NCBI GenBank assembly: GCA_013361095.1
Contig: JAATWA010000001.1
Coordinates: 1,962,501 to 2,026,500 of the forward strand
DNA from: Pseudanabaena biceps
Lineage (GTDB): Bacteria; Cyanobacteriota; Cyanobacteriia; Pseudanabaenales; Pseudanabaenaceae
Direction: 5' to 3'
DNA: 64,000 nucleotides
Made by a program: the position numbers and the translations under genes. A model generated the notes under the pieces. It was not told the DNA's origin, did not search any database, and saw only the letters and a list, made by a program, of their open reading frames with translations. This document shows, one piece after another, positions 8,400 to 17,888 of this stretch; position 1 is the first letter of the stretch, and the number at the start of each line of letters is the position of its first letter.

Positions 8400-9776
8400 T
8401 TAGGAGTTTTCTAGCCCAGGGATCGAACGATAGAGATTTACATATTTCTCCGCAGAAGATTGCCAACTAAAGTTACTGTTCATGCCGCGTTGTTGCAATA
8501 ATCGCCAAGCCTCGGTGTAGCGATAGCTCTCCCATGCGCGTACCATGCAGGTATACATATCCAATGGCTCATAGCGATCAAAGCTAAAGCCAGTACCTGT
8601 TTGCTCAATCGGATCATGAAATGACACCGTATCCACCAAACCACCAGTACGGCGGACAATCGGTACACAACCATAGCGCATCGCAATCAACTGACTAATG
8701 CCACAAGGCTCAAAACGGCTAGGCATCAAGAAAGCATCGGAGCCAGCATAAACTCGATGGGAAAGCGCTGAATTAAACAAGATCTGTGCCGACATCCGAC
8801 CGGGATAACGCGCCGCGATTTGCCATAGCTGTGACTCATAATAGCGATCGCCTGTACCCAACACCACAAACTGAACATCCGTGTAGGCTAAAAAACGCTC
8901 AAGGATCTGTAACAACAGATCAATACCTTTTTGTTCCACCAAGCGCCCTACCATGCCGATCAAAAATGTCGCAGGATTTAGCACTAAGCCTAATTCTTTT
9001 TGCAGCGCTAGTTTATTTGCCATGCGATCGTCAATTGTCGCTAGGGAATAATTCTGGGCGAGGGCAGGATCGGTTTCAGGATTTTCTAACTCCGTATCCA
9101 CGCCATTCAAAATTCCCCAAGGCTTCAGAAAGGATAGTATTCCCTCTAAACCTTCACCATAGGCGGGAGTACAAATTTGCTGAGCATAGGTTGGTGATAC
9201 CGTGTTGACGCGATCGGCATACTTGATCCCACCTGCCATTGTGTTATGGGCATCCATATACCAAGGTGTCCAAGTGATTTTGTCTAAATACCATTTCCAA
9301 GGTCCTTGATAGGCGAGGTTGTGGATGGTAAACACAGTGCCAATATCTGAAACTTGGTGCATCCATACAGGGATCATCCCTGCGTGCCAATCATGGCAAT
9401 GAATGATATTGGGTTTCCAATAGTTCCATGCAAATTCGGCGACAGCATTAGAAAACATCGTAAACCGCCAATCTTCATCCTCACCGCCATAGATTCGTGC
9501 AGGAATAAATGAGCCATGCCCTACTAAATACAAAGGTACATCCGTACCAGGTAAGACTGTCTCAAAAATATCAAATTCCTGAAACATCGCATAGCCTTTC
9601 CATTTCCATTCAGGATTTTCTTTGAGCTTGTCTGGAATCACACCGTAGTAAGGCATAATGATCCGCACATCATGCCCCATTTTGCGAAGAACGGGGGGTA
9701 ATGCACCCACTACATCTGCCATACCGCCAACTTTCGCTAAGGAAGCAACTTCAGCCGCCGCAAATAAAATTTTCAT
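8400..9776 (-). CDS. glgA: Glycogen synthase (ADP-glucose type, GT5)
   Basis: Start taken at ATG 9776 (MKILFAAAEVASLAKVGG), because the 14 residues upstream are not family-like; 458 residues. KVGGMADVVGALP is the ADP-glucose-binding KxGG motif of the GT5 family. CHDWHAGMIPVW and the C-terminal block PSRFEPCGISQLIAMRYG are also diagnostic. The enzyme transfers glucose from ADP-glucose to the non-reducing end of alpha-1,4-glucan in the cytosol. Cyanobacteria often have two isoforms; which one this is cannot be decided here. It is a single-gene unit followed by a hairpin. Confidence 0.95.
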   Translation of the reverse strand: MKILFAAAEVASLAKVGGMADVVGALPPVLRKMGHDVRIIMPYYGVIPDKLKENPEWKWKGYAMFQEFDIFETVLPGTDVPLYLVGHGSFIPARIYGGEDEDWRFTMFSNAVAEFAWNYWKPNIIHCHDWHAGMIPVWMHQVSDIGTVFTIHNLAYQGPWKWYLDKITWTPWYMDAHNTMAGGIKYADRVNTVSPTYAQQICTPAYGEGLEGILSFLKPWGILNGVDTELENPETDPALAQNYSLATIDDRMANKLALQKELGLVLNPATFLIGMVGRLVEQKGIDLLLQILERFLAYTDVQFVVLGTGDRYYESQLWQIAARYPGRMSAQILFNSALSHRVYAGSDAFLMPSRFEPCGISQLIAMRYGCVPIVRRTGGLVDTVSFHDPIEQTGTGFSFDRYEPLDMYTCMVRAWESYRYTEAWRLLQQRGMNSNFSWQSSAEKYVNLYRSIPGLENS

Positions 9777-9836
9777 TCGATACTCAGTTCTTATGTTTCG
9801 GGCTAAGTAGCTGGGCATAATTAAAAAAATAGATCT

Positions 9837-9905
9837 AAAAACTATGTTGCACGCTGCGCGTACGCCACAGTTTTTAGGGTTTTATATTTAATTGTGTCTA
9901 ACTGT
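9837..9905. repeat. MITE-like palindromic element
   Basis: An imperfect hairpin (AAAAACT...AGTTTTT around CGCTGCGCGTACGCC) is followed by GGGTTTTATATTTAATTGTGTCTA, the right-end version of the TAGCTAGGCGCAATTA terminus. It is the same family as 8271 and 23589. Confidence 0.6.
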
Positions 9906-9970
9906 TTGTAATTATTTTCAGGCATAGCGCGATCGCTACAGCAGTAATTTTTTGATTTTGAATTCTCCAA

Positions 9971-10008
9971 AGTAAAGAGGTGCTGAGCTAAGCTCAACAC
10001 CTCTTCTT
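9971..10008 (-). terminator. Terminator hairpin of rpaA
   Basis: Stem 9975-9989 with 9991-10005 (AAGAGGTG...CACCTCTT, one G-T pair) lies 14 bases past the rpaA stop. Confidence 0.7.
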
Positions 10009-10021
10009 TTATCTATTCTAT

Positions 10022-10762
10022 TTATTCAGCGATCGCTGAATTTTGACTACCTTCATCTTGGTGGGGAAGCTCTAAACAATAACCTGCACCATATACCGTC
10101 TTAATATATTTAGGATGGCGAGGATCAGGCTCTAGCTTGGTTCGCAAGTGACGAATATGTACCCTAATCGTTTCAATGTCGTCATCTGGTTCATATCCCC
10201 AAACTTCTTTAAGGATTTCACTAGGTGATACGGTCTGACCATGACGCTGTAACAGACAGTGTAGTAGCTCAAATTCTAAATGAGTCAGCTTGACAGTTTT
10301 GTTAAACCAAATGGCTTCAAATCGCTCAGGAACAAGGGTTAAAGAACCAAATATTAAAATTTCTCCATGTTTAGCCGTATCGATAATACGGTTGGTACGA
10401 CGCAATAAGGCGCGTACTCTGGCTAGCATTTCTTCCAGCTCAAAGGGTTTGGTTAGGTAATCATCGGCACCAGCATTAAATCCCTCAACTTTGTCTTGAG
10501 TTTGCCCCATCGCTGTGAGCATCATCACAGGGATTTCCTTGGTGCGCTCATCGCGCCGTAGTCTTTGACAAATCGTAAAGCCATCGACCCTTGGTAACAT
10601 CAAGTCGAGGATGATCATATCAGGAATCATCTGAATGGCGAGTGCCTGCCCTTTGATCCCATCACTCGCTTGACTGACTTGATATCCAGCATGTTCAAGG
10701 TTTAGCGTAACCATTTCAGAAATTATTGGATCGTCATCGATGAGGAGTAGCCTAGGCATCAT
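10022..10762 (-). CDS. rpaA: OmpR-type response regulator RpaA
   Basis: 246 residues: a receiver domain (DDD at 9-11, phospho-acceptor Asp 53 in ILDLMLP, conserved Lys in YLTKPFE) and a winged-helix DNA-binding domain ending [29 protein letters not shown]. The sequences [56 protein letters not shown] and [14 protein letters not shown] match my recollection of cyanobacterial RpaA rather than RpaB. RpaA is phosphorylated by SasA and conveys KaiC timing to clock-controlled promoters, including those for glycogen metabolism. Its position next to glgA may be chance. A second in-frame ATG (10759) could be the start. Confidence 0.85.
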   Translation of the reverse strand: MMPRLLLIDDDPIISEMVTLNLEHAGYQVSQASDGIKGQALAIQMIPDMIILDLMLPRVDGFTICQRLRRDERTKEIPVMMLTAMGQTQDKVEGFNAGADDYLTKPFELEEMLARVRALLRRTNRIIDTAKHGEILIFGSLTLVPERFEAIWFNKTVKLTHLEFELLHCLLQRHGQTVSPSEILKEVWGYEPDDDIETIRVHIRHLRTKLEPDPRHPKYIKTVYGAGYCLELPHQDEGSQNSAIAE

Positions 10763-11135
10763 TAGTCAAATTTCCAACTATATGAATAGATTACGATTTT
10801 CTAAATAATATATCACTCACAATAGCGCAGTTTGTATTAGGACAAACCCCAAAGAATAGAGGGGCAGAGCGAATAGTCGCCTCTTTATTCTTTAATATGC
10901 ATGGCGATCACTATGGTTGTGGTGGATTTAAAAGAAATTTTTGTGAACCAAATTTATATCGCTGGTTCGTTAGAAATTTCTGGCTAAAGGAATAGTAAGC
11001 ACAGAGTGACAGGTATCTTTAGCTATCTAAGTCACTTTTTTGAAGAAATCTAATCGAGGCGATCTTCAACTCTTACAACATTCTCATACAATATATGAAG
11101 ATATGTAAAAATTGATTTAATACTGGTTTATTCGC
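10763..11135. other. Intergenic region between divergent rpaA and sds
   Basis: This 373-base AT-rich spacer must hold both promoters. I see an imperfect inverted repeat at 10851-10892 (AAAGAATA...TATTCTTT flanks around GAGGGGCAGAGCG) and no open frame with coding character. No operator could be assigned. Confidence 0.6.
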
Positions 11136-12119
11136 ATGAGCCTTCCAACTACTTCTGTCACCGAACTTTTTGCACCAGTCAAAGATGACTTGCGTATGCT
11201 TACGGATAATTTGAAGCAGTTGGTAGGCGCAAGACACCCAATTTTATATGCGGCGGCTGAGCATTTATTTGAGGCAAAGGGCAAGAGTATGCGCCCTGCG
11301 CTAGTTTTATTGGTGTCTCGTGCCACGATGAGCGATCGCGATATTACGACTCGCCACCGTCGTCTCGCAGAAATTACCGAGATGATCCATACTGCTAGTT
11401 TGGTACATGATGATGTGATCGACTCGGCAGATTTGCGTCGTGGATTGCCCACGGTTAACAGTAGTTTTGGTAATCGTATTGCTGTATTGGCGGGTGACTT
11501 TCTATTTGCTCAAGCTTCTTGGTACTTGGCAAATTTAGATCACCTCGAAGTGGTTAAACTTTTGTCAAAGGTAATCACTGATTTTGCTGAAGGTGAGATT
11601 CGTCAAAACTTGACAGCCTTTGATAGCAGCCTAACTTTTGAAGATTATTTAGAAAAAAGCTTCTATAAAACTGCCTCTTTGATGGCTGGTAGTGCCAAGG
11701 CAGCAGGTGTTTTAAGCGGTGTCAGCCAAGTGCAAGCGGAGCAGCTATTTAATTTTGGTAAGCATTTTGGGATCGCCTTCCAAGTTGTTGACGATATTCT
11801 CGACTTTACTAGCTCTACCGAAACTCTGGGCAAGCCTGCGGGTTCCGATCTTAAGCAGGGTAATTTGACTGCGCCAGTGTTATTTGCGATGGAGCAATAT
11901 CCGCAGTTACGCGGTCTGATCGATCGCGAGTTGAGTGAAGTGGGCGATCTCGATAAGGCTCTAGAGTATGTCTACGGCAGTGATGGGATTGCGCGATCGC
12001 GTGAATTAGCCAAGGGTCATGTTAAATCAGCACTAACGGCGATCGAGTGGCTACCATCCTCACCACCTAAGCAATCTCTAATTGGTCTAACTAACTATGT
12101 TTTAGAGCGTCTGTATTAG
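11136..12119 (+). CDS. sds: Solanesyl (long-chain all-trans polyprenyl) diphosphate synthase
   Basis: This 327-residue trans-prenyltransferase has the first Asp-rich motif HDDVIDSADLRRG (about residues 90-102) and the second, VVDDILDFTSS (about 217). Small residues precede the first motif, as in long-chain enzymes. KGKSMRPALVLL near the N-terminus and GKPAGSDLKQGNLTAPVLFA near the C-terminus are family hallmarks. In cyanobacteria this enzyme makes the C45 side chain of plastoquinone-9. A shorter-chain product (geranylgeranyl) is possible but less likely, as CrtE-type enzymes have a different first motif. The stop codon is inside the terminator hairpin. Confidence 0.88.
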   Translation: MSLPTTSVTELFAPVKDDLRMLTDNLKQLVGARHPILYAAAEHLFEAKGKSMRPALVLLVSRATMSDRDITTRHRRLAEITEMIHTASLVHDDVIDSADLRRGLPTVNSSFGNRIAVLAGDFLFAQASWYLANLDHLEVVKLLSKVITDFAEGEIRQNLTAFDSSLTFEDYLEKSFYKTASLMAGSAKAAGVLSGVSQVQAEQLFNFGKHFGIAFQVVDDILDFTSSTETLGKPAGSDLKQGNLTAPVLFAMEQYPQLRGLIDRELSEVGDLDKALEYVYGSDGIARSRELAKGHVKSALTAIEWLPSSPPKQSLIGLTNYVLERLY

Positions 12120-12152
12120 AAAAAGGCGGCGCAATGCGCCGCCTTTTTCTTG
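12119..12152 (+). terminator. Terminator of sds, GGCGGCGCA palindrome
   Basis: Perfect 15-nt arms (12119-12133, 12135-12149) begin in the last base of the stop codon and end in a T tract. Confidence 0.85.
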
Positions 12153-12185
12153 GGGCTACAGGACGGCTACAGCGCTTTGCGCTTA

Positions 12186-12256
12186 AATCGAACCACAAGA
12201 GAAATTTTAAAAGCGTTGCTTCGCAACGCTTTTAAAATTTCTCTTATGGTTCGATT
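12186..12256. repeat. Palindrome of the CGAACCA-AGAAATTTT family
   Basis: 34-nt arms (12186-12219, 12223-12256) with one mismatch and loop TTC. The CGAACCACAAGA outer and GTTGC-TTC-GCAAC inner parts recur at 20464, 30955, 47399 and 57896. A short CAGCGCTTTGCG motif precedes it. Confidence 0.88.
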
Positions 12257-12318
12257 GAGCAATGCTCATTATAAAAATTAGTTTTGTGACGAGAATTGCT
12301 GTAAGTCAAGGACAATAT

Positions 12319-13284
12319 TTAGAATGGGAATCTAGGCAAGTTAGGGATTGGAATATTTGGTAAAGGAATGTTTGGTAGGGAAATCGGGAAATTTACACCA
12401 GGGAACAGTCCGTTAAATACATCTCTGACTTTATTGATCCCAGGAATTTGATTAGTAAATCCGTTAAACAAATTGCCAGTCAATAAACTCACAAACTCAT
12501 TCTCGGCAATCTGCTGAATAATACCTAAGTCTCCCTTCTCGGCGATCGCTACCTTTTCGCCAGCTTTTAGGACAACTTGATCAGGTGGTTTAGATTCGGA
12601 GTTAGGCTGAACTTGAAGAATTGGCTTGTCTTGGACTGGCTTAGTCTCCAATGGCTGTAAAGGTCTGGATTTTTGAGGATCACTCTGCGGCAAGTCTTGA
12701 GGCAGGGTGGGGAAGTTGGAAAATTGCTTAGGTTTAGAAGAATTATTGCTTGGCTTTTTTGGTGTCTGTATGGTGGCAGGAAGCTCATCCTCTTCATCTG
12801 GCAACGGTGTGGCATTGCGGGTGACTACGACTTCACCTTCCAAAACCTTAACTTGCTGATCGCCAGATTCATCAACCTCTAATAGATAGGTTGTGCCGCG
12901 TACTCCCGTGGTGATCGATGCAGAGCAAGCATTTACAGCCCCATTTATTAAAATCGTACCGCGTCGTAGTCGCGCACATTGCCCAATGCTTAATACAGAA
13001 TTTGCCGATAGTCGAGCCACAGCACCTGTATTAAATAACAAAGCTGTTCGCGATTGCCCCGTCCGAACTTGCTGCTTTTGATTGGCAACATCATTAACAG
13101 AAGCCCGTTTGTTTTGAATAAAAACTTGATCTCCATCCAAAATTTCTTGAACCGTGGCTTTGGTTGCTTGAGCGGATGCAGGTGCTAAGTTAGGAGTAGC
13201 AAGGGAAAAAGTACATATACTTACCAAAAAAACGGCACTGCGTTTTTGGGTTTGCGAAAACTTAAAGAAATTCCATAAAGACAT
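12319..13284 (-). CDS. Secreted FecR-domain protein
   Basis: Start taken at ATG 13284; an upstream GTG-type extension lacks support. Residues 1-38 are a signal peptide (basic start, hydrophobic SAVFLVSICTFSLA, then ASAQA). A FecR-type beta domain follows (VRTGQSRTALLFNTGAVARLSANSVLSIG, TTGVRGTTYLLEVDESGDQQVKVLEGEVVV). Next is a Pro/Lys/Gln-rich linker and a tail of PNIPLPNIPIPNLP repeats. FecR domains in iron signalling are inner-membrane sensors with a sigma factor. Here there is no transmembrane helix and no sigma gene nearby, so a cell-envelope or exported role is more likely. The exact function is unknown. Confidence 0.75.
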   Translation of the reverse strand: MSLWNFFKFSQTQKRSAVFLVSICTFSLATPNLAPASAQATKATVQEILDGDQVFIQNKRASVNDVANQKQQVRTGQSRTALLFNTGAVARLSANSVLSIGQCARLRRGTILINGAVNACSASITTGVRGTTYLLEVDESGDQQVKVLEGEVVVTRNATPLPDEEDELPATIQTPKKPSNNSSKPKQFSNFPTLPQDLPQSDPQKSRPLQPLETKPVQDKPILQVQPNSESKPPDQVVLKAGEKVAIAEKGDLGIIQQIAENEFVSLLTGNLFNGFTNQIPGINKVRDVFNGLFPGVNFPISLPNIPLPNIPIPNLPRFPF

Positions 13285-13377
13285 ATTGACTATTCTCCAT
13301 AATCCCAAAAGCGTTATAAATAACTCTGATCTTGTCTCGAAATTTATTGATTGCTAACCTCAAAGGACAGTTACATC

Positions 13378-14172
13378 ATGCAAAATGTTTCATTTATATC
13401 GAATGTAGCCGCTCCCACAAACGCGATCTCAACCAATCAGGTTAGTTACCAGACTAAATTTCGCACACTTTTGTCAAATATTTCAGTAGCGATCGCCCAA
13501 GGAAGCAAAACTGCGCTAATTGGCGCAACAGGTTCAGGCAAAACTACATTTGTGCGATTACTCAATCGCTTAATCGATCCATCGGTGGGGACAATTTATT
13601 TGAATGGTAAAAATATTCAAGAAATCTCCCCCCAGTCTCTGCGGCGGCGGGTGATGCTAGTGCCACAAGAGCCAAATTTATTGGGTATGACCGTGCATGA
13701 AGCACTCAAATATCCGTTAAGCCTCCAAAACTTTGCTCAGAGCGAAATAGAGGCGCGATCTCAAAAATGGATTGACAAGCTCCAAATAGATCGCCAGTTA
13801 TTAAATAGATCTGAATTAGAGTTGTCTCTTGGTCAGAGGCAATGGGTGGCGATCGCCAGAGCCTTAATCATGGAGCCAGAAATATTATTGCTTGATGAAC
13901 CAACATCAGCTTTAGATCGAGGCTTATCACATTTGCTCTTAGACACTTTAACCGAGCTAACCCAATCCCCTCAGCCCATTACTGCAATCATGATCAATCA
14001 TCAACTTGATTTAGTCCAAACATGGTGCGATCGCCTTATTTGTCTGCACAAAGGACAATTAGTTCAAGATACCGAAGCTAGTTTTATCAATTGGCAAGAG
14101 ATTGATGACTTGTTAAGACGCGATTCTAGTTTAGATAAAAGTGATGAAGGCTTAGAAGATGATTGGGCTTAA
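13378..14172 (+). CDS. ABC transporter ATP-binding protein, orphan (FetA/PstB-like)
   Basis: Start taken at ATG 13378 (MQNVSFISNV); a TTG 27 bases upstream is the alternative. The 264-residue single ABC domain has Walker A GATGSGKTT, Q-loop VPQEPNL, signature LSLGQRQWVAIARAL, Walker B ILLLDEPTSALD and a switch histidine (INHQLD). Its length and the LLGMTVHEALKYPL block resemble ATPases of the YbbL/FetA type, which pair with a YbbM-type permease in metal export or stress resistance. No permease gene is adjacent, so substrate and direction cannot be stated. Confidence 0.75.
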   Translation: MQNVSFISNVAAPTNAISTNQVSYQTKFRTLLSNISVAIAQGSKTALIGATGSGKTTFVRLLNRLIDPSVGTIYLNGKNIQEISPQSLRRRVMLVPQEPNLLGMTVHEALKYPLSLQNFAQSEIEARSQKWIDKLQIDRQLLNRSELELSLGQRQWVAIARALIMEPEILLLDEPTSALDRGLSHLLLDTLTELTQSPQPITAIMINHQLDLVQTWCDRLICLHKGQLVQDTEASFINWQEIDDLLRRDSSLDKSDEGLEDDWA

Positions 14173-14176
14173 AACC

Positions 14177-14219
14177 CAAGAAATATGAGGCGGCGCACCG
14201 CGCCGCCTCATATTTCTTG
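14177..14219. terminator. Bidirectional terminator palindrome, GAGGCGGCG core
   Basis: Perfect 19-nt arms (14177-14195, 14201-14219), loop CACCG. It lies between convergent stops at 14172 and 14220, fully filling the gap. Confidence 0.9.
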
Positions 14220-15227
14220 TTAACCAATGGTATAGGTCTGATTTCGACCTAGCTCCTTAGCTTGATAAAGTGCGTAGTCAGCAGACGTTAATAAGACTGA
14301 TGGCTGCGAATCTACTATAGGAATTATTGATGTTATACCCATACTTAAGGTCACAAACTCACTAACCTTAGAGTCGTCATGGGGTAATGCTAATTTTAGT
14401 AACTGCTCTCTAATAACTTCAGCGATCGCGATCGCGCCCTCAATATCAGTATTTGGTAATACAATCACAAACTCTTCACCCCCATATCGGGCGGTTAGAT
14501 CCGCAGGTCGGTGCACTGATTGTTTAATTAAAAAAGACACTTTTCGTAAACAATCATCCCCTGCAATATGCCCATAGGTATCGTTGTAATTTTTAAAGAA
14601 ATCGATATCACACATAATCAATGAAAGCGGCATTTGTTCTCGTGCCAATCTTTGCCACTCTTGCTCTAAATACTGATCAAAGCAGCGTCGATTGGCAAGT
14701 TGCGTCAAGCCATCTATATTAACTAGCCGCCCCAATTTTTCATTAGCTTCTTGCAGCATTGTCTCTGCAATGATGCGCTGATTGATTTCCTGTTTAAGCT
14801 GCTCATTTTGTTCTTGCAACTTTCTTTTGAGTCTTTGCAAGGTAAGTTGATTTTCGATGCGAGCTAATACTTCAGCAATTTGAAATGGCTTTGTAATATA
14901 GTCCACCCCACCCATCTCAAAAGCCTGTACTTTGTCAATTACCTCATCACGGGCGCTGATAAAAATTACAGGGATTTCGCGAGTTAGTTCATTTGCCTTT
15001 AACTGCTGACATACCTCAAAGCCGTCAATACTAGGCATATTGATATCCAGTAGGACTAGATCAGGTATGTTGGTTGGGATTTCAGACAACGCAACTAAAC
15101 CATCACTTACTCCGCGTGTCGCATAACCTCTGCGAGTAAGCATGGCAATCAATAAGTGTAAGTTGGGAGGAGTGTCGTCGATCACTAAGATGTATTCATC
15201 TTTAGGTCTGACTTCAAAAGGCTGCAT
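14220..15227 (-). CDS. Response regulator with GGDEF domain (diguanylate cyclase)
   Basis: 335 residues. An N-terminal receiver (acidic pair DD at 17-18, phospho-acceptor Asp 61 in LLDINMP, Lys in YITKPFQ) is joined through a coiled-coil linker (LQRLKRKLQEQNEQLKQEINQR) to a GGDEF domain. The active-site loop reads ARYGGEEFVIVLP, a functional variant. RPAD lies exactly five residues before it and fits the RxxD inhibitory site for c-di-GMP feedback. It should make c-di-GMP from two GTP when phosphorylated. No cognate kinase is adjacent. Confidence 0.9.
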   Translation of the reverse strand: MQPFEVRPKDEYILVIDDTPPNLHLLIAMLTRRGYATRGVSDGLVALSEIPTNIPDLVLLDINMPSIDGFEVCQQLKANELTREIPVIFISARDEVIDKVQAFEMGGVDYITKPFQIAEVLARIENQLTLQRLKRKLQEQNEQLKQEINQRIIAETMLQEANEKLGRLVNIDGLTQLANRRCFDQYLEQEWQRLAREQMPLSLIMCDIDFFKNYNDTYGHIAGDDCLRKVSFLIKQSVHRPADLTARYGGEEFVIVLPNTDIEGAIAIAEVIREQLLKLALPHDDSKVSEFVTLSMGITSIIPIVDSQPSVLLTSADYALYQAKELGRNQTYTIG

Positions 15228-15629
15228 ATTCCTATGGGTTAAAACATCTTAAAAGTCTTACTAGACTGTTACTAACAGACTCTGGTAATTAACTCACTCA
15301 TTTACTCTAAACTATTTTCTACAGAAGTTTTTGCCGCTTAATCTAATACAACGCTTTGCAGTTCCTTAAATTACAAGAAATTTTTAAAAGACTGGCTAAG
15401 CCACTCTTTCAAAATTCAGTGCAAAGCGCTATAACTCGGCTCAAGACAGCTATAGCTATCGCCAAGTGTACTAGGACATAAAACCCAATAATTAGCTAGC
15501 GGCGCAGAGAGCCGCTAGCTAATTATTGGGTTTTGATCTGCCCTAAAACAAATGACTATAGCTATATAAAATGAAATTCTGGACTTATCATGGAGTCTAA
15601 ACAAGTTTTTATTCTTTCAGTATTGGCTA
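15228..15629. other. Intergenic region upstream of ccmO with two palindromes
   Basis: Besides the perfect palindrome at 15480, a degraded one is visible at 15374-15410 (CAAGAAATTTTTAAAAG, AAGACTGGCTAAGCCACTCTT) followed by GTGCAAAGCGCT. The ccmO promoter should lie in the last 90 bases, but no box stands out. Confidence 0.6.
15480..15534. repeat. Long perfect palindrome, AAAACCCAATAATTAG arms
   Basis: 24-nt arms (15480-15503, 15511-15534), loop GCAGAGA. It is preceded by GCCAAGTGTA, a motif also found before the palindrome at 29250. Confidence 0.9.
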
Positions 15630-16376
15630 ATGGCTATTGACTCATCTCAAAGAATTGATCTATCAGGCAGCGCTTTGGGAATGGTTTCCACGATCAGCTT
15701 TCCCGCGATCGTCGGAACCGCAGACATGATGCTGAAATCGGCAACCGTAAGACTGGTGGGATATGAAAAAGTTGGTAATGGCTTCTGCACAGCAATTGTG
15801 CGGGGGCAAATTACCGATGTTCGTATGGCTGTAGAGGCAGGTGCAGAGACTGCCAAGGAGTTTGGGCAATTAGTTTCTACGATCGTGATTCCTCGACCTT
15901 ATCCTAATTTAGAAGCGATATTGCCAATTAGCAGCCGTCTCAGTCAGTTAACTGATGGTAGATATAGCCGTCTCAGCAATCAAGCGATCGGGCTACTAGA
16001 AACTCGTGGCTTTCCTGCCATGGTCGGAGCCGCCGATATGATGCTGAAATCCGCCGATGTCCACCTTGCTGGCTATGAAACTATCGGTGCAGGGTTGTGT
16101 ACGGCAATTATTAGGGGGAATGTCGCCGATGTAGCGATCGCGATCGAAGCAGGAATGTACGAAGCCGAGCGCATTGGTGAATTCCATACTTTGATGATTA
16201 TTCCCCGTCCCCTTGATGATTTGGAAGAAACTTTACCAACCTCAGAATATTGGATTGAGACTCCAGTACCTGTAAATATCCCCATGATGGCGTTAAAGGC
16301 TGAAGAGCGTGAATTAGTGCAACTACCTAATTTAGAAATCGCAGAAACAGAAACAATTTCCATTAATGAGCGGTAG
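15630..16376 (+). CDS. ccmO: Carboxysome shell protein CcmO (tandem BMC domains)
   Basis: 248 residues with two complete bacterial-microcompartment domains. Repeat one starts SALGMVSTISFPAIVGTADMMLKSA and repeat two starts QAIGLLETRGFPAMVGAADMMLKSA. Each has the pore-side strand and the RG(Q/N)(I/V)(T/A)DV block. The tandem forms a pseudohexameric trimer in the beta-carboxysome shell. A 35-residue acidic tail follows the second domain. In many beta-cyanobacteria ccmO follows ccmN or is elsewhere. Here it stands first, on the same strand and about 620 bases ahead of ccmK, so it may have its own transcript. Confidence 0.92.
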   Translation: MAIDSSQRIDLSGSALGMVSTISFPAIVGTADMMLKSATVRLVGYEKVGNGFCTAIVRGQITDVRMAVEAGAETAKEFGQLVSTIVIPRPYPNLEAILPISSRLSQLTDGRYSRLSNQAIGLLETRGFPAMVGAADMMLKSADVHLAGYETIGAGLCTAIIRGNVADVAIAIEAGMYEAERIGEFHTLMIIPRPLDDLEETLPTSEYWIETPVPVNIPMMALKAEERELVQLPNLEIAETETISINER

Positions 16377-16997
16377 CTAAGAAAAAGTGAATAATTTGCG
16401 ATGCATTGCAAAGTAGCGCATTACCAATTATTCACTGGGAAGGCAGTAAGTAGCGAGGCGTAAATAAGCCGATTTAAAAAATGGCATTATCATTAAAAAA
16501 TACTCAAATTGCTCAGTGACACCACTCTATATGGGTAAGACTCCGTGAATAAGCCGTGTTTATATAGGTTATTTAGATTTATCATCACGGCTTATATTGT
16601 CAAATGTACCGTCAGTAGCTATCGTGTATATAAAGATAGATTTGAATATATTTATACTATTCATTTTTTCTAATTATTCGGATTTATAATGAACTGCCTT
16701 GTAGTAATAAATACTTGTTTGATACCTTCTTAGGTAACGAATAAGCAACAAAACATTACAGATGGTCAAAAAAATTCCGTAAATTAGCTGCGAATAGCCT
16801 GACACCAAAAGTTAATGGCAAACGTGCGCCAAGCGTCATCTCATTTTTATTTTGCATTAAAAATTTAAAATTTGATGTTTTAAGCGAACCGATCGTAGCT
16901 AAGATCAATAGTTGCGCTCGTGCATCTACATATGATTGATAGATAAATCGCGAGAACCTCAGTTTTTTAGAGATTCGTAAGGATACTGGCTTAAATT
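16377..16997. other. 621-base gap between ccmO and ccmK
   Basis: It holds the AGTGAATAATT inverted repeat at 16386 and a second loose inverted repeat about 16551-16597 (AATAAGCCGTG / CACGGCTTAT). A long AT-rich stretch follows that probably includes the ccmKLMN promoter. No coding frame is credible. Confidence 0.6.
16386..16436. repeat. AGTGAATAATT-type inverted repeat
   Basis: 11-nt perfect outer arms (16386-16396, 16426-16436) enclose an imperfect core. The same outer arms occur at 34540, and a single arm at 36132. Confidence 0.7.
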
Positions 16998-17306
16998 ATG
17001 CCAATTGGTATTGGAATGATCGAGACCAGAGGGTTTCCCGCAGTTGTAGAAGCGGCGGATGCCATGGTCAAAGCAGCACGTGTAACCCTTGTGGGTTACG
17101 AAAAAATCGGTAGCGGACGGGTAACTGTCATCATCAGAGGTGATATCTCTGAGGTGAGAGCCTCCATTGACGCTGGCGTTGAGGCTGCGAAAAGAGTAAA
17201 TGGAGGCGAAGTCGTTTCGACTCACACTATTGCTCGTCCTCATGAAAACCTAGAGTACGTTCTACCTATTCGCTATACGCGAGAAGTAGAGCAATTTGCT
17301 TTTTAA
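16998..17306 (+). CDS. ccmK: Carboxysome shell hexamer protein CcmK
   Basis: A 102-residue single BMC domain: [45 protein letters not shown], then the C-terminal strand LEYVLPIRY. It forms the hexameric facets of the beta-carboxysome and its central pore. It differs from the next ccmK mostly at the C-terminus, which is shorter here, so the two paralogues arose by tandem duplication. It is the first gene of the ccmKKLMN run. Confidence 0.93.
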   Translation: MPIGIGMIETRGFPAVVEAADAMVKAARVTLVGYEKIGSGRVTVIIRGDISEVRASIDAGVEAAKRVNGGEVVSTHTIARPHENLEYVLPIRYTREVEQFAF

Positions 17307-17420
17307 TATTGCCTCATTGATATTGTGTTGCGATTATCTCAAAAAGATTTTTGTAAAAAAGTATCAAAAGACTAAATTTTCATTATTTTCATTACTTGTT
17401 TTTATAGGAGAAAATTAATT

Positions 17421-17762
17421 ATGGCGATCGCAGTTGGAATGATTGAAACCCTTGGTTTCCCTGCCGTTGTAGAAGCAGCAGATGCCATGGTCAAGGCAGC
17501 TCGCGTAACCTTAGTTGGATACGAAAAGATTGGTAGTGGTCGTGTGACTGTTATCGTCCGTGGTGATGTATCCGAAGTACAAGCTTCTGTTGCTGCTGGT
17601 ACTGATTCCGTAAAGCGTGTAAATGGCGGACAAGTACTTTCCACTCACATCATTGCTCGTCCTCACGAAAACCTCGAATATGTACTACCTATTCGTTACA
17701 CCGAAGAAGTAGAGCAGTTCCGTGACAATGTTAACTCTATTCGTCCTATGAATCGTCCATAG
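17421..17762 (+). CDS. ccmK: Carboxysome shell hexamer protein CcmK (CcmK2-like)
   Basis: 113 residues: a BMC domain very close to the preceding gene plus a C-terminal extension [13 protein letters not shown], like the tail of CcmK2, the main shell protein. The ribosome site TAGGAG lies 11 bases before the ATG. HIP1 at the start (GCGATCGC) encodes part of the N-terminus. Confidence 0.93.
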   Translation: MAIAVGMIETLGFPAVVEAADAMVKAARVTLVGYEKIGSGRVTVIVRGDVSEVQASVAAGTDSVKRVNGGQVLSTHIIARPHENLEYVLPIRYTEEVEQFRDNVNSIRPMNRP

Positions 17763-17888
17763 TTGACAATCGGCTAGCGCGGTGATGATCTCTTACTTGA
17801 GGTTGCGATCGCGCTTTAGGGTTACTGGATCAATCGATCAATTTAAAACACCTGATGCTTCACTCCCAATTCACGTACTTATAACAAC

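Noticed and set aside
10022-10762. RpaB instead of RpaA
   Set aside because: [18 protein letters not shown] and the [19 protein letters not shown] block fit RpaA; RpaB has a different receiver sequence.
12319-13284. FecR protein as an iron-signalling anti-sigma regulator
   Set aside because: No sigma factor or TonB receptor is adjacent, and the protein has a cleavable signal peptide but no transmembrane helix.
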